NCBI GenBank assembly: GCA_032207245.1
Contig: CM063498.1
Location: 58,063,940-58,127,939, forward strand
DNA length: 64,000 nt
Direction: 5' to 3'
Source: Pardosa pseudoannulata
Lineage: Eukaryota > Arthropoda > Arachnida > Araneae > Lycosidae
A program made the translations under genes and the position numbers. Of this stretch, positions 48,141 through 58,902 are shown piece by piece. How positions within the stretch are numbered: position 1 is the first letter of the stretch; every line of letters starts with the position of its first letter. The notes beneath the pieces are model-generated. The model was not told where the DNA came from and made no database searches. It was given only the letters and a program-made list of their open reading frames with translations.

Positions 48141-49391
48141 GCACATATTTATATACTAAGAGTGGCATTTTCAAAGTTACAGAAGGAAACTTATTGTTAA
48201 GGTTTAAATAGAAGTTGTAAATATATAATGCAGTTGTTTTTTATATTGGAGAGTAAACAATATAGAATGAGCTTGAACGATTCATAGACTTTCGTGAGTA
48301 TCAATTTTATACTGAACAAAGCAAATTCACAAACAGAAGTTTTATATATTTTGATATGTACTTAAATAATATTTCGGACATTTCCCAAAACAACGCGACA
48401 TTTTTCGTGGCATTTGTAGAATTTGAATTACATTTCAATACATTAGAATTGTAGTACAATTGTTGGGGTGGTTCTTTAATGAAAACTAATGACGAAAAAT
48501 ACGGTAAAATATAAATTAGTGCAAAAAATCTTTATTAAAAGTTGGACATAGTGTCCTTTACTTCCGATGTATAGATTTGTTAATGCATGAGTATCAATGA
48601 TAGCCAAATTCCGCATACAGAGAACGCTATGACCTATAACACATTCCTCCATTGTATGAATTTAACACTAAAAAACTTATAAAAGTGCTTAATATATAAA
48701 ACATCTTTATGCCTTAAGTCTTTTATGGACACAGATATCAAGAGTGTAAAAAATTAAATTGAGAGAGTCTTTTCCCACCACTATATCATCCACTTCATAT
48801 AAAACGCTTTTTTTTCTTTTGTTTAGATCATTACAGTTAACTTGATAGGAACACGAGGCCACACTAATGTGTCACTTATAACCTGTATTCGAAAAGTATT
48901 ATGTTTGTGTGAGGTATATACAGTCCTGTGAATACGTCAAATTTAACCTGCATTTTAGCCTTATTTACATTCTAGGAAGAGCTTCATAGGAATTGGCATG
49001 CCATTATGATATCTGGTAGTTGATATAGGTGACCACTGAATCTTGATTCTTTAATTTCTCATGAAATAATTTTCAGTGGCCGTCTCTCGCAGTAAGGCGC
49101 GTATCCAGGAGGAGGAATGGCAGAATTGAGCCCCACTCACGTGAAGCTCATAAGTGAAATATTAAACGTTACGAAGGAGGAAAACCTATTAAACAGATAA
49201 TTCAGTGGGACAACAGTCTTTTTTTAGTGTTGTTAAATTTTCATACAAATATCAGAATCAACATGAATGATATTATGAAAAAATCTGCAAAAATATAAAA
49301 GATTACATTTTAATTTGTGTATAGTTTATAAACTTCTTTAATTAAGTTTTAATTTTTTGCAGTACTTCTTAGTTTCAGCGCTTTTTTATGT
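48141..49391. other. Non-coding stretch with one element-end-like patch
   Basis: No gene recognised. At about 49097-49140, GCGCGTATCCAGGAGGAGG then TTGAGCCCCACTC resembles the terminus of a DNA transposon (GGCGTATCCAGG type), with no partner end found. Confidence 0.4.
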
Positions 49392-49399
49392 ATTTCAAC

Positions 49400-50243
49400 C
49401 AGGATTGGCATGATTTAAATTCGTTGATTTAAATCTTGATTTAAATCAGTTATTTTTTTTAAAAAATCATCGATTTAAATCATTTTTTTTCATTTCTTTT
49501 AAAACCTATATTTCACAGACAGGAGAATTGGGAATCAGTCAGCACAGTAATACCAATAAGTAAATAAATGTAAATAGATAGCATGTGCTTTCCAAGAATT
49601 TAGGGGTTATTATAAGTAGGGGTAGTACAATGATTGATTATGACTGGTGGAATTCATTTTATGTAATGGGAGGTAAAGACAGTATAACAGGACTTGAAAT
49701 CCAGTTTGTCTACCAAATAACAACAGCCGTGGCTTCATCTACTGGAATGGAAAGACAGTTTTCTTCTTTTGGTATTGTTCATTCTAGCCTTCATAACCAA
49801 TTAGGAGTGGATAAAGCATCAAAGCGAGTGTTTTTATTGAAACAATTAAATCCATAATTCGGTGCTTAAAAAATATTGAAACAGTTGTGATTTGTTTTTT
49901 TAAATAAATAGTTTGCGTTAAAAGAATATTTAATTTGTTCTTTAAATTTTTACATTATTTAGTTTGCACTATCCAATTACAAAATAATGGAATGTATTTA
50001 GATTAAAATTTATATATTTAATTTTAGGTAATCAGTGTGTAGAATATATTAGATAGATAAGATGTTACTTCTTATAACAAACTATTTTATGTATATTGCA
50101 AAAAACATAAAAACAACAATTAAAATTAGTATTCAGAAAAAAATCAAAGAAATCCAATTTAAATAAAAAATATCTAATTTAAATCAAATAAATCTGATTC
50201 TTTTAATTTTTTATTAAAAAAAACAGGATTTTTTTCCAACCCG
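49400..50243 (+). mobile_element. hAT element with perfect 8-bp target duplication
   Basis: An 844-bp element between exact copies of ATTTCAAC (49392-49399 and 50244-50251). The left end is CAGGATTGG and the right end, reverse-complemented, is CGGGTTGG, one base shorter. Subterminal arrays of GATTTAAATC-type palindromic repeats lie on both sides, as in known hAT families. The interior retains the C-terminal end of a transposase. Confidence 0.93.
49585..49857 (+). pseudogene. hAT transposase C-terminal end, truncated
   Basis: 90 codons ending in a TAA at 49855. The segment S-S-T-G-M-E-R-Q-F-S-S-F-G-I-V-H-S-S-L-H-N-Q-L-G followed by K-A-S-K-R-V-F-L-L-K matches the hAT C-terminal block (S-x-x-x-E-R-x-F-S-x-x-G, then H-x-x-x-R/N-x-L). 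In the full family this part forms the dimer interface and carries the final acidic catalytic region. The BED finger and the rest of the catalytic domain are deleted. The first 30 codons are AT-rich and may not be ancestral coding sequence. The intact end suggests recent decay or recent deletion from an active parent. Confidence 0.87.
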
Positions 50244-50251
50244 ATTTCAAC

Positions 50252-50918
50252 CAAATAAGAGCAGTGCGAAAATGACAGATAAAATAGATGATTAAAATGG
50301 AATTTCAACTTCAGGTAAATTTTTATTATTAAAATTTGACTTACTCATACGTGTTAAAAAAAGTGCATGACTTTCTTCCTTCTTGGTCAGCAATGAGTCA
50401 GAAACTTGATTTTAGCTGTTTTTTTTAATTACGTGTTCATGTCCCATTAAGCGAATCGTTGCTTTTTCTACAGTCATTAAAATTTTTCCCTGTGTAAAAC
50501 TAGGTCGAATAGCTGCACAATGACAGATTTTAAAATATCAGCATCAGTCTTGGCTGGTGATGTGGAGTGGACACAGATGACCGGTTCTTACTGACACATA
50601 CAAGCGTCAGGTGAAAAGGATTAGAAACAGAGGTTTACCTAGCAAGTCTAAGAACTAAACAGGAAAAATATTTTGCCAGTTTAGTTTTTTTTGACAAAAT
50701 ATTTCTCATTCAACACACCTTGCATTAGAAAAAGTTACGGAATTTGTAACAACAAAGAAACTTGTTGTTAATGTGTATTTATTGAGGTGGGTAATAACAC
50801 TTGTAAGCAACCCTCCCCCTCCTTTTTTATCAGAAGCAGAGTCTGTGATTCCATGAAGTTTTCTACACATTGGGGATTGGCTTTAAAACGTGAATTCTGA
50901 TCTAAAGATCTGACAGAT
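50252..50918. other. Non-coding stretch, no gene seen
   Basis: TTTCAACTTCAG|GTAAAT at 50305-50320 on the plus strand is a weak recursive-splice-like match. Nothing else was recognised. Confidence 0.45.
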
Positions 50919-51190
50919 TTAAAAAGAAACATAATAATTTTTTTAGTTAGAAAAAATTTTGGGTGTATTCTTTAAAAACGAATTATCTTCCAAGATTTCA
51001 AAGAAAATCGTAATTCATTTGGGTACAGAATATTTTGTAAGCATGCGCGCATTTTTAACGATGAGAAAAATCGAGTTATACATTTGTATTTTTTATATAT
51101 ATTTGTCATTAAATTTTGTAGTATATAAAATTACATGATTAAAGGAAGATATTAAAAGTTTCTATAAAAAATCAGATAATTTATGTCTGA
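50919..51190 (+). repeat. Dispersed duplication, copy 1
   Basis: It matches 54779-55073 in the same orientation. Shared words include TTTTTTTAGTTAGA, CTTCCAAGATTTCAAAGA, ACGATGAGAAAAATC and CTATAAAAAATCAGA. Many substitutions and indels show an old event. No termini of a known class were seen. Confidence 0.75.
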
Positions 51191-51272
51191 CAGATCTATT
51201 AGTGAGGAAACATTCTGTTGCATTTGTAATCAACCCGTGAACATCGGTTATGAAGCAAAAAAAAATACATAA

Positions 51273-51297
51273 TTATATATATATATATATTATATGG

Positions 51298-51374
<77 letters not shown>
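51273..51374 (+). repeat. (TA)n microsatellite
   Basis: TA runs 51273-51295 and 51303-51374, separated by GGATATA. Confidence 0.95.
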
Positions 51375-51378
<4 letters not shown>

Positions 51379-51531
51379 ATACTAATATCCGGAAGCCAAT
51401 CAGAATTGAAGAGGATGCAATTCGCTGCAGAGGTAGATGGAAGTATGCAAATATTTTAGTTAACAGCCAATCTCGCTTTCATGTCAAGAAATATGCAAAA
51501 AGGTCACTGTTATAAGATGCCAGCATTATGA

Positions 51532-51864
51532 AGAGTTACAGAAGACATCGTCGGTGATTACCTGGAGAGTGAAGGGATTGTGCATATGTCATGGCCAGCA
51601 TATTCGCCAGACCTTAATCCCAATGAAAATCTTTGGGATGTTCTCGGCCGTGCTGTATCTTCCCATTTCCCACCTCCAGCCACTCTAATTGAGCTAGAAA
51701 CTGCTCTACAAGAAGAATGGCGGTTGCTTAATTCTGCGGTGGTTGACCACCTAATTGAAAGCATGGTCACAAGGTGTAAACTTTGTATACAAATGAGGGG
51801 AATCACATATCCTATTAATGTCCCTTTTTTCATTTCATGCTGTTTATTTTCACTTTATACATAA
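51532..51864 (+). pseudogene. Tc1/mariner transposase C-terminus, truncated
   Basis: The frame is open from just after TGA at 51529 to TAA at 51862. It reads D-Y-L-E-S-E-G-I-V-H-M, then W-P-A-Y-S-P-D-L-N-P-N-E-N-L-W-D, then V-L-G-R. This is the third catalytic block of Tc1-like DDE transposases, with the acidic residue in N-P-N-E-N-L-W-D. A typical tail follows (L-E-L-E-T-A-L-Q-E-E-W-R..., then M-x-x-R). The first two catalytic aspartates and the DNA-binding domain are not recognisable upstream, where the sequence is broken and borders a TA microsatellite. The ATG at 51580 is internal. No terminal inverted repeats were found, so the extent of the element is unknown. Confidence 0.88.
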
Positions 51865-52079
51865 TTCTGTTTAAGTCTCCAGTATGTCATTATATGATTA
51901 TTTGCAAAATTTTAATATTGTTTTTATTTCTATATATAATTATTGATTTTTATTTTATGCATAGATATATATGCTACGTTCCTTCCAAATTTTTTGTCAA
52001 TCAAAGCAGTATTTGTTGATATTTTTGCATTTTACATATTCGTGCTTAACTTTTGGAAGTGAGTGTATACACATGTATG

Positions 52080-52082
<3 letters not shown>
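51865..52082. other. AT-rich gap
   Basis: Nothing recognised between the transposase remnant and the microsatellite. Confidence 0.5.

Positions 52083-52132
<50 letters not shown>
52083..52132 (+). repeat. Compound microsatellite (TA)n(TG)n
   Basis: TA 52083-52108 and TG 52109-52132; on the minus strand this is the same (CA)n(TA)n order as elsewhere. Confidence 0.95.
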
Positions 52133-52133
<1 letters not shown>

Positions 52134-53079
52134 ATTTCGTACCAAGTTCACAACCAAAGGATTTTTGGAGGCAAAAAAATATTCTCCACGTACTCGGACA
52201 CCAGGAAGGGGGATATAACAAAGCAACATATAGAAACGACTTCTTAAGATTATCTATCCTTTAATGAAGAGAATATTAAATTCTGCAAAATAGGACCAAT
52301 AGGCTACCTTTCTTGCATTTTATCATCGATCGGGAAAGGGTTTCTCTGGTCTTCTTCATATGTGATATTTCAGAATAAACTCTCCAAGGTAGATCAGTTT
52401 CCGTTCTACCCATACGCACGAACTAACGTGTGCAACACTGATTTACTCACGTGGTACAAATGGTGAAAACGAGGTATCGGCGAAGGGATTGATATTCCTG
52501 GCTCTTCCCAAAAAAGGAAGTTCAAGTTTCGCAAAAAATATTTTAAATAAATAATACTACAATTCTTCATATATAAACGAAGACTGCTGAATAAATTCTG
52601 CAATCCCTTAAGTATTTTTTCTATACACAATTAAAATATACAAATATTTATATATAACATTTTTACAATCTTATATATATTGTATGATATTTTTTCATAA
52701 AAACAGATGATGTTCATTTCCGTTCGAGGGTGAATCATGCGAGTGTATTTTTAAATAGACGCACATAATTCACCCTCAAACAGTAATTTTATAACTGCCT
52801 TTATACAAAGAACAAAGCTGATAAATTAGAAAATCCGGTAAATTTGGGATCTACTTTGTTTATAGAGCATTTATGATCGTTAAATTTTAATAAGTCAGTT
52901 TATTCGACTTTTTGATGGATGTAAACTTTTGACAGAAAGGTTTTCAGTGTTACACAAAAGATTGGCCTTATATTATCCAATATTAATAAAAACTTTTACT
53001 CTTCTCAGTGACTAAAAATTGTATTTTCAATTAAACTTTCAGAAATCTTTTTATTTATTTTATTTTTGCATAATATTTT
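52133..53079. other. Non-coding stretch, no gene seen
   Basis: Nothing recognised. Frames near 52406-52630 lack features. Confidence 0.5.
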
Positions 53080-53195
53080 AGACTGCGTTTTGGTACGAAA
53101 TTTTTGGGTTCGAATTACGCAAGTAGCATGGATGTTCGTAGCTTTCTGAATCGGCTTTTAGTATTAAAATCCAGGTTTAACTAACCTTCGTGGTG
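53080..53195 (+). mobile_element. Diverged SINE copy
   Basis: GACTGCGTTTTGGTACGAAAT, then TGGGTTCGAATTACGC (B-box GGTTCGAATT), GCATGGATGTTCGTAGC, AATCGGCTTTTAG and AATCCAGG, follows the order of the full SINE at 55152. The head and tail are lost or unrecognisable. Confidence 0.7.
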
Positions 53196-53394
53196 AAAAT
53201 AAATTGGCTATAGTATTAAAAATCAACAAACCCCATATTTTAAATATCCCAGTTAAGCATGCTTATGAGTCATAAAATAATTAAAGGTTTTTCTTCTTGC
53301 GAAACATAAATAGGTAAAAGCTTTTAATAAGTATAAGTATTTATAGTTCGTCGAAATGTACAGTAAAATCGTATTACAAACAGCATAGTCCAAG

Positions 53395-53715
53395 ACGACA
53401 TATTGGAACCTCCGGCCAGACTGACCCTGCCCAGTACGAGACCCGATCGAATATGAATCCCCTTCCCCAACAGTACGCGTCGGCGTTTACTACATCTCCT
53501 GCAGTGCGCCTTTGGCTTGCATTCAAGACCAAAAGAATGACCTACTTACACAGACTCTTTCCCTGCGTGACAGGTGATATCAAGGAGGTACTTTGGCTTG
53601 TCTGCTCTCGGAAGGCAACTCGCAAAAAAGAAACCTGGAGGAGGGAGGGGGGCATTTGCTGTAAAAACATTGCATGTAACTATGTTACAAATGACATTCC
53701 TCGACCGTGGAAACA
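53395..53715. promoter_or_regulatory. GC-richer island
   Basis: A complex block with CpG-containing words, ending in a purine run (GGAGGAGGGAGGGGGGC near 53637). Overlapping plus-strand frames of 106 and 74 codons are open, with no recognisable family. It is a candidate conserved element or exon-bearing island; the open frames alone are not sufficient. Confidence 0.3.
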
Positions 53716-54079
53716 CGATAAAAAATCACTTAAATCATCGAAAGAGAAATATTTTAAATTCCAAAACATGTAAAAGAATGTTTAATGGGGTTTCATAAAC
53801 CTTAAACCTTCAAAACTTCTGATTTTTTGGAAAACCGCTTACTTCCAGAGTTATTATTAAAATATAAAAGATCTTATAATGTCTTTGTCTAGAAGTAAAT
53901 TTTTAATGTAAACAACACTTACTGTTTTTTTACATTAATTTTGGGACAAGTGATAGCTTATCGTTTTGCAAATTTTGTGATGATAGATGGTTACAATATT
54001 TACAAATATTAAAATTATGTAAAAATATGTTTATAATTGTTAAAATAGCATAAAATTGTGTTTACTATTCAAATATTTA

Positions 54080-54082
<3 letters not shown>
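53716..54082. other. AT-rich stretch, no gene seen
   Basis: Nothing recognised. Confidence 0.5.

Positions 54083-54158
<76 letters not shown>
54083..54158 (+). repeat. (TA)n microsatellite
   Basis: An unbroken TA run that abuts the LTR-like repeat copy 2. Confidence 0.95.
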
Positions 54159-54166
<8 letters not shown>

Positions 54167-54537
54167 TGGTGAGACTCATTCAAAATCACAACACAGTTTA
54201 TTTCTGGTAATAAACATGAAATCCGTACAACAGGCAGACAGCTTTACAACTTCGTGCACACAAAGTGATCCCGCACATACACTTTTCAAGTAGGGATTCC
54301 TAAAGTAAAAGACTACGAATAATCCCTAAGCACAAATGATCACGTGATACAAAATACCCATGTTTAAAGAGAACTCGCTAACTATTGGCTAAAGTAGTCC
54401 AGACAGAGGCTGCACTAAGTCTATAGCGTGTCTGGAGGGAAAAATCAGAATTACCGCACAAACCCCGAACTCACTTTATGAACAAAAGTTATTAAATTAA
54501 TATTAAAATAAGTAAATTAAGGGATTTTAATATTACA
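54159..54537 (-). mobile_element. LTR-like repeat, copy 2
   Basis: Inverted partner of 44013-44395, 379 bp. On the minus strand it starts TGTAATATTAAAATCCC, keeps GTATCACGTGATC and the AATAAA near the end, and ends CTCACCAATATTTCA. TA-rich flanks on both sides make the TATA/TATA match uninformative as a target duplication. Confidence 0.6.
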
Positions 54538-54778
54538 TATATACACGTTTTTATTAATGATAATTTGTTTTTTCTTAAAATGTGATTTTTTTTAACGTTG
54601 TCTGCATATTTTAACGATAGGTAATAGACTTCTAAAAAGCTATTTAATATTTAACATAAAGTTTTCAGCGCTTCAATATTATTTTTTCTATTATCTCTGA
54701 AATCAAATTACGCCTACTGATATAAATGTTTGTAAAAAAAAAAAAACCAAATAGAAAATGTAAAAATGTTGTTAAAAA
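54538..54778. other. AT-rich gap
   Basis: Nothing recognised. Confidence 0.5.
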
Positions 54779-55073
54779 TTAAAAAGCTAAATAATATTTT
54801 TTTAGTTAGATAACATTTTAGCATCGTGTTCTCCTTTAAAAACTTGAAATTAACTTCCAAGATTTCAAAGATGAGCGAAATTCATTTTTTTATACAAAAT
54901 ATTCTGTATGTTTGAGTGCAGATTAGAACATTTTAAACGATGAGAAAAATCAAGTTATATATTTCTAATTTTTATGAATATTTGTGATTAAATTTAGTAG
55001 TATTTAAAAATACGTAATTAGAGGAACATATTAAAATTTTTCTATAAAAAAATCAGACAATTTATGCTTGATA
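54779..55073 (+). repeat. Dispersed duplication, copy 2
   Basis: Partner of 50919-51190, about 3.9 kb away in the same orientation. The Tc1 remnant, a diverged SINE and LTR-like copy 2 lie between them. Confidence 0.75.
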
Positions 55074-55139
55074 TTTTTTGAAATAATTGAAAAAAATTGT
55101 TGAGGTAAATCACGAAGAGGAAATAAAACATAATATCAT

Positions 55140-55151
55140 CCTTATGCTTGG
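55140..55151. repeat. SINE target-site duplication, left
   Basis: CCTTATGCTTGG, matching CCTTATACTTGG at 55350-55361 at 11 of 12 positions. Confidence 0.85.
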
Positions 55152-55290
55152 CCGAACGATGACCGAATGGTTAGGGTGCTGGCCTTCGGAACCCGAGTTC
55201 GTGGGTTCTATTCCTTCTATGTCATGGATGTTCGTAGCCGTTTGGAATCGGTTTTAAGCAGTAGGTCCAGGTCTCATTAGCTCGCGTGTT

Positions 55291-55323
<33 letters not shown>

Positions 55324-55349
55324 CCGTAGCGCTCTAAAACCAAACTAAA
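55152..55349 (+). mobile_element. Full-length tRNA-derived SINE
   Basis: A 198-bp copy. The head CCGAACGATGACCGAATGG then TTAGGGTGCTGG is tRNA-like, the T-arm region reads GTGGGTTCTATTCC (B-box slightly damaged), and the body contains CATGGATGTTCGTAGCC and TAAGCAGTAGGTCCAGG. A poly-A run (55289-55320) precedes the terminal AGACCGTAGCGCTCTAAAACC then AAACTAAA. Target duplications flank it. The poly-A inside the 3' end varies between copies (it is absent at 30798), so it probably expanded after insertion. Confidence 0.92.
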
Positions 55350-55361
55350 CCTTATACTTGG

Positions 55362-56393
55362 CAGTTTAATCTTATCCATAGTGGATGACACTTTTAGCTC
55401 CATATTACGTTAAGGGGGGAAACTGATCTTCTTCTGAGAGGTTTGCATTTGTTTAAACAAATTTTACCTCGAAACAATTCTCCAAGGTTATGTGTGTCTA
55501 AATTTTTAAAGAGTGTGAATGACATATTTGATTTCAAATTACTTATGAATAATGCTTGACTAAATTTTTAAAAAAGAACGTGAAAAATATATTTAATTTA
55601 AAATTACTTATGGAAAAATTTACTATAGTATTTTTTTGAACACAACTATTTTACTAACATAAACCTTAAAAATGGTCACGTATTACGCTGGAGATTTTCT
55701 GCTCTATCATGTGGTAAAATAATTGCAAATCGCTAAGAAGTAGAACAGTTTTTATACATTGGTTAACATGACGCTCAAGACATCCAAAATTACTAGTAAC
55801 CAGCCATCTTAATCATTCTAATAACCCTTAAAATGCATCTCTACCAATTTAAACTAACATCCGGAAATAGTTAAACAACATAAAAGATGAAAATAAAACA
55901 GCATATAAGATCCCCCATTATATGCAGCGGAAGAGTGTACTGTGTAATTCATTATTTTAAAATCCAGCAATCGTTCGTCGGCATTAAAATTTATCAGAGT
56001 AATGCTAACAAACGATTTTAAGGAGTTCAATTAATTTTCCACTGCGTATGAAATCAGATTTCTCTGCTGCTGAATAATGATTCAGAAAACTTGAAGTTGA
56101 AAACGTCTGCGATTTAAAGGGATACTTCTCCTGGCAATTAATACACTGTAAAATAGGAATACAAATACTCTCGATTCCGAACGTGTTAAAAACTATCAGT
56201 AGTAAATACCTCGTCGTAAACATTTACTCTAATTCTTAGTGAAGACCAGTAGAATTCAAGCTGATTTAAAAATTCACATTAGTGAACTACGCTTTATGCT
56301 GTACCACATAAACTGGTGTATCTTAATATCGATTACAACATTTCAGTTTTTTCATATAATTAAATTTTTTTTCTTCTTTTCAAAGAACTCCCA
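55362..56393. other. AT-rich stretch, no gene seen
   Basis: Nothing recognised. A pyrimidine-rich patch precedes the microsatellite at 56394. Confidence 0.5.
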
Positions 56394-56394
56394 T

Positions 56395-56436
<42 letters not shown>

Positions 56437-56447
56437 GTATGTATGTA
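56394..56447 (+). repeat. Compound microsatellite (AC)n(AT)n(ATGT)n
   Basis: AC 56394-56418, AT to about 56436, then ATGT steps. Confidence 0.95.
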
Positions 56448-57090
56448 CTAATGTATGCATGTCCAGATATATTAACACAATTAATTAATTTTAAATTTCA
56501 TTTACATTCTGTAATAATTTCTTGATAATGCTATACCTAAAATATGTCTCTTTTTTCTCAGTTTGGCAAGTTTATTTTATTTTATTTCATTTTCTATTAA
56601 CCTGTTGGCGAGCTTAAAATCGCCAAGCTAAATTCTGTACAAGTCACTAATTCTTAAGTAACGGCTATGTAACTATCCGCGCGTTCATGATAATGTCAGC
56701 TAGTGTTCAGAAAACCACTAGCAAACACCTCTGAACCATGGACTATTTTTCTGACTGTATGTGACTTTTGGTGGTGAGGGCTCGTTGATCATAAAACAAA
56801 TAAAACCTGGAAAAATGTGGCTGTAAATTTCTAAATATTTTTTAAATAACGAATCTTCATGACCTCGTTGTAAGTGAGATAACCAAGCAGGTCATTACAT
56901 TTATGTATATATGTATGTATCAACGTCATAGTACGTCATAGTGCGTCCTCCCCTACCTACCAATAAAAATTGCTGTACACATATATTATATATTTAAGGA
57001 TTGCTTTATTAATTTTAAAACATCCGTTGAAGGTGGAGATAATCCCACCTTGGAAAATTTCTGGCTACTCTCCTGATATGTGAATGTGTA

Positions 57091-57094
<4 letters not shown>
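56448..57094. other. AT-rich stretch, no gene seen
   Basis: A short hairpin TTGGCGA...TCGCCAA lies near 56604-56625 and a repeated ACGTCATAGT pair near 56924. No gene recognised. Confidence 0.45.

Positions 57095-57161
<67 letters not shown>
57095..57161 (+). repeat. Compound microsatellite (TA)n(TG)n
   Basis: A TA run to about 57130, then TG to 57161. Confidence 0.95.
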
Positions 57162-57164
<3 letters not shown>

Positions 57165-57691
57165 ATGAGACTGACTTCTCGATGGGGGGTTGCAGTTATG
57201 GCCATAAAAATGATACCGTTTCAGCTAAAGACCTTTATTAAGATAACTTTAAAGGACGGGTTCCCACTTCATGATAGGGACAAACTGAAGGGTCAGCTAG
57301 CATGAAGTTCTATGTACAAGATACTTAACACCTGGGTCAACATCTGTTTTTAATAATCAAATTAAGAAAATCTTACATTGAAAATTTTAATTAAAATATT
57401 CAATTTAAGTACAAATTTATCTAAAATTACAACTTCCAAATCTTTTGTTTCTCTGTAAATTAAACTGAATAAAATTCATTTCATTCTAAATCCAGTAACC
57501 TGTCAGTAAACAGTACACACATTTAGATATTTTCTTTGTAAAGAATTATTCGAAATATTTAAGTAACCTGTAATATCTGTTAGAAAACTAAATAACTTAG
57601 AAAATTTAATTTGAAAATATGCGTATTTGATAAGGTTATCATAATTTAAAATTTGTTTTTCCTTCAGTTAGAATTTTTTTCTGATTATTCA
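57162..57691. other. Non-coding stretch, no gene seen
   Basis: The first 140 bases are GC-balanced without known motifs; the rest is AT-rich. Confidence 0.45.
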
Positions 57692-58114
57692 TCCCCTATA
57701 TAATAATAGCCTAAGTTATCTGTTAGTCTGTTCTCAAATTTATGAAGCGGTTGGACCTATAATGGATACAGGCATCCATATTGATTTCTTGATGAGTTAG
57801 GGTTAGCAAAATTCAAAGTTTATCTTCTCCTAAACTATCGATCCGATTCTAAAATAAATTGATAAAAATATGCATAACATTACAGCAGAAAATACTGTAG
57901 TCTTTAAAACGTTCGAAATCCACCCCTTCCCACCTTTTCGAGCGTTTAATCCCATTATTTTGAGCTCTATTTTCCCCGGTTAAGAGCAGGCGATTAAATT
58001 TATCAATTTATCACATAATAAATCCTATACTATAATACGAGGAATGGTTGTCAAGTCGAAAATCGCCCCAGAATTAATAAACTGTAGTAAACTTGGGGAT
58101 CTGGGGTTTTTGGT

Positions 58115-58279
58115 CACGAGGAATCGATTGGCATCGGTTTTGACGCGCTAAGGTCACGTAGTTTGGCGCTACAGATAGGGCCGGGTTCGAACCCCGGTGC
58201 GGGCAAACTTTTTTCTCATGCGTCCAAACCAAGTGAAAATTGGTACCCGGGGGTATTCGACCACGAGGAATCGATTGGC
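58115..58279 (+). repeat. 18-bp direct repeat around a tRNA-like T-arm
   Basis: CACGAGGAATCGATTGGC occurs exactly at 58115-58132 and 58262-58279. Between them, CCGGG, TTCGAAC, CCCGG (58181-58197) forms a perfect 5-bp T-stem with seven-base loop and contains a perfect B-box. No A-box or full cloverleaf is evident. The layout suggests a captured tRNA/SINE fragment or a pol III internal promoter piece. Confidence 0.55.
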
Positions 58280-58728
58280 TGTAGTTCTGACGAATTAATA
58301 ATAATAATAATAAAAGTCTTTATTGATTTGTCTTTATTCCTTGATATCGGTTTCCATTTTTATTTTCTATCAACTCTAAATATTAAATTAATGTAGCAAA
58401 GTATATATAACACATAAACGGTATAGTAAAAAAAATAATGCAAACAAAAATTTTGAAAACCAACCACAAAAAATTAAAAAATAATGCTTCACTAACGTGC
58501 CGAAACAACCTCGCCGTTCAATTTCCAAAGCCACACTAAACACAGAGCATATAACTTATCAAAGTCCGTCGCCGCGTTAGTGCGTCGTCGGCATACCAGG
58601 AGGTGCCGCTCTGACGAGCCAGTGCGTCGGTGGCAGCGAACGTGTTAAGGAACTGATTTCGATTTCAAATCACCGTCAACAAAGTTCGACATTTCAACAT
58701 TCATCAGATTTCAAGCTACATTTTCAAC

Positions 58729-58902
58729 ATGCAGAACGCACCTCTACATGAAATGCTTCAAGGAGCCGGAATTTTGGAACAACAAGCGATCAACTCAATT
58801 ATACCCGCAAATGGACAACTAGAAGATACCGTCATTGTCAGAATGCTTCTCCATTCAGCACACTTCAATCTTTACACTGCTCACTTTGTACCATTTCTTT
58901 AA
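58729..58902 (+). CDS. Small unrecognised reading frame inside the nested element
   Basis: 57 codons from ATG to TAA, starting M-Q-N-A-P-L-H-E-M-L-Q-G-A-G-I-L and running through I-I-P-A-N-G-Q-L-E-D-T-V-I-V-R-M-L-L. Base composition and residue use are far more coding-like than the flanks, and a GC-rich stretch (58560-58650) precedes it. No family was recognised. Helitrons often capture host gene fragments, so this may be a captured exon; whether it is translated is unknown. Confidence 0.3.
   Translation: MQNAPLHEMLQGAGILEQQAINSIIPANGQLEDTVIVRMLLHSAHFNLYTAHFVPFL

Noticed and set aside
51294..51515. 73-codon frame starting with Ile/Tyr repeats
   Set aside because: Its first half is translated (TA)n; the rest is out of frame with the Tc1 transposase remnant.
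53453..53798. 106- and 74-codon overlapping plus-strand frames
   Set aside because: Two different frames open over the same GC-rich block; no family features or clear splice borders.
58150..58205. tRNA gene call on the plus strand
   Set aside because: Only the T-arm folds; no A-box or acceptor pairing, and it lies inside a nested mobile element.
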